Shown here: piece after piece, positions 5,353-6,353 of the stretch | Layout: each line of letters starts with the position of its first letter | Numbering within the stretch: the stretch's first letter is position 1 | Assembly: GCA_017411665.1 (NCBI GenBank) | Contig: JAFQPT010000065.1 | Location: forward strand, 1 to 6,353 | DNA: 6,353 nucleotides | Direction of reading: 5' to 3' | DNA from: Oscillospiraceae bacterium | GTDB lineage: Bacteria > Bacillota_A > Clostridia > Oscillospirales > Oscillospiraceae | Notes under the pieces: generated by a model | The model's database searches: none | What the model was told of the DNA's origin: nothing | What the model saw: only the letters and a program-made list of their open reading frames with translations | Position numbers and translations under genes: made by a program

Positions 5353-5433
5353 GGATTAGGTGCCACAGCTTTATGAAGTGTGTATATAGACTGCAGTTCG
5401 TGTTCAAGGACGAAATAAGAAGGAGAAATCATC

Positions 5434-6353
5434 ATGAAAAAGTTTTTGGCTCTGATCCTGGCTCTGATCATGTGCATGTCTCTGGTAGCTTGCGGCGGCG
5501 GTAACGACGCAGCAGCTGACGAAGACTTCCACATCGACATCAAGTTCTCCAACGTTTTCCAGCCTGAAGAAATGAACGGCAAGGCTTCCGAAATGCTGGC
5601 AGAAATGATCACCGAACGCACCGGCGGCGCTGTAGAAGTTACCTACTACGGCCAGAACCAGCTGGACTGCTACGGCGACTCCGTTGCTCAGGCTAACATG
5701 GGCGCAAACTGGATGGGTCTGGAAGAACCCTCTCTGTTTGCTGACTACGTTGGTGACTGCGCAGTTCTGATCGGTCCCATGCTGTACTCTTCCAACGAAG
5801 AATACAACTACGTAATGGAATCCGACATCGTTAAGGACATCTGCGATCGTCTGGCATCCGAACACAACATCAAGATTCTGGACACTCACTACAGCTTCGG
5901 CTTCCGCTCCGTTTGCACCAACAAGGTTGTTACCAAGCCCGAAGATCTGAACGGCATGGTTCTGCGTGCAACCTCCTCCGCTCTGTTTGCTAAGACTCTG
6001 GAATGCCTGGGCGCAACTCCTCAGGCTATGGGCTTCACCGAAGCTATCTCCGCAATGTCTAACGGCGTTGTACAGGGCTACGAAGGCTCCGTTTCCACTC
6101 ACAAGGATACCGGCGTTTACGAATTCATTCACAATGTTGCTCTGACCAACCACCTGATCGCTACCCGTTGGCTGTTCATCTCCAACAACGTTTGGGAACA
6201 GATCCCCGCTGAATATCAGGAAATCATTCTGGAATGCGCAGTAGAATGCGGCGTATGGGAACAGAATGCAGTTGCTGACTCCGAAGCAGAAATGATCGCT
6301 TTCCTGGAAGCAAACGGCACCACCTACAACGAAGTTGACCTGGATGCTTTCAC
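5434..6353 (+). CDS. dctP: TRAP transporter solute-binding lipoprotein, DctP family, 3' end outside window
   Basis: 306 complete codons are visible and the frame is still open at the right edge; the family is usually about 330-350 residues, so little is missing. It begins with a lipoprotein signal: MKK, a hydrophobic stretch (4-16) and lipobox 'LVAC' with the lipidated C20. It should therefore be tethered outside the membrane, delivering an organic acid or similar solute to a DctQ/DctM-type permease, probably encoded just beyond the window. The family core is clear: R158 in 'GFRSVCTNK' and R178 in 'KPEDLNGMVLRAT' are 20 residues apart, as are the two ligand-carboxylate arginines of DctP/SiaP proteins. 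'LGATPQAMGFTEAISAMSNGVVQGYEGS' follows the typical A-T-P-x2-M...E-x-Y/I-x-A-M-x2-G-V-V-x-G pattern in shorter segments. The start has AGAAGGAG eight bases upstream. Codon choice is extreme: no GAG triplet occurs in the visible gene, suggesting high expression. The substrate cannot be named. Confidence 0.93.
   Translation, partial: MKKFLALILALIMCMSLVACGGGNDAAADEDFHIDIKFSNVFQPEEMNGKASEMLAEMITERTGGAVEVTYYGQNQLDCYGDSVAQANMGANWMGLEEPSLFADYVGDCAVLIGPMLYSSNEEYNYVMESDIVKDICDRLASEHNIKILDTHYSFGFRSVCTNKVVTKPEDLNGMVLRATSSALFAKTLECLGATPQAMGFTEAISAMSNGVVQGYEGSVSTHKDTGVYEFIHNVALTNHLIATRWLFISNNVWEQIPAEYQEIILECAVECGVWEQNAVADSEAEMIAFLEANGTTYNEVDLDAF

Larger units (their letters stand above)
5195..5433 (+). promoter_or_regulatory. 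Long structured 5' leader of the DctP gene
   Basis: From the predicted start site to the DctP ATG the transcript can form several hairpins. These are CGGAT/ATCCG (5275-5279, 5290-5294), the palindrome at 5308-5327, the 11-bp hairpin at 5325-5349, and a bulged stem CACAgCTT/AAGTGTG (5364-5382). A short TTCGT/ACGAA stem (5397-5401, 5410-5414) ends just before the ribosome binding site AGAAGGAG (5418-5425). ATAAAGC (5339-5345) can pair either within its own hairpin or with GCTTTAT (5368-5374), so two mutually exclusive folds are possible. It matches no riboswitch class I can recognise. Confidence 0.45.

Noticed and set aside
5404..6153. 249-codon open frame on the minus strand opposite DctP
   Set aside because: DctP has a lipobox, family arginines and a strong binding site. 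The antisense frame exists because biased codons leave no stops on the other strand.

Overview
The window looks like chromosomal DNA of a gut-type Clostridia (Bacillota), plausibly the Oscillospirales/Ruminococcaceae group. The reasons are strong AGGAGG-type ribosome binding sites, near-consensus sigma-A promoters, hairpin-plus-U-tract terminators, moderately GC-rich genes separated by AT-rich gaps, and the protein families present. The taxon is inferred from style and family resemblance, not from a marker gene.

Layout. (1) Positions 1-1136, minus strand: a membrane-anchored leucine-rich-repeat protein whose C-terminus lies beyond the left edge. (2) 1137-1325: a divergent intergenic region with two back-to-back promoters. 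(3) 1326-1958, plus: a flavodoxin-fold (NADPH-dependent FMN reductase family) protein with a four-cysteine cluster, closed by a clear terminator. (4) 2057-3049, plus: a pyruvate-kinase-like protein that keeps the catalytic A and B domains but lacks the C-terminal domain and has an odd potassium-site signature. (5) 3132-4901, plus: an ABC-F ATPase with two nucleotide-binding domains, preceded by a promoter buried in the end of the previous gene and followed by a strong terminator. (6) 4958-5433: an AT-rich intergenic and leader region of about 475 bp. It holds a perfect 14-bp palindrome, a TTGACA-N17-TACAAT promoter, a possible 29-codon ORF and tandem hairpins. (7) 5434-6353, plus: the solute-binding lipoprotein (DctP family) of a TRAP transporter, cut by the right edge.

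The genes do not form one pathway. Most have their own promoter or terminator, so they read as four or five separate transcription units: cell surface (LRR), redox (flavoprotein), carbon metabolism or a derivative of it (PK-like), translation-associated ATPase (ABC-F) and nutrient uptake (TRAP). No mobile element, CRISPR array, tRNA or rRNA was seen. The least ordinary parts are the structured DctP leader with its small ORF, the C-domain-less pyruvate kinase, the three tandem ~70-residue units in the LRR protein, and the UVR-like tail and degenerate first Walker B motif of the ABC-F protein.
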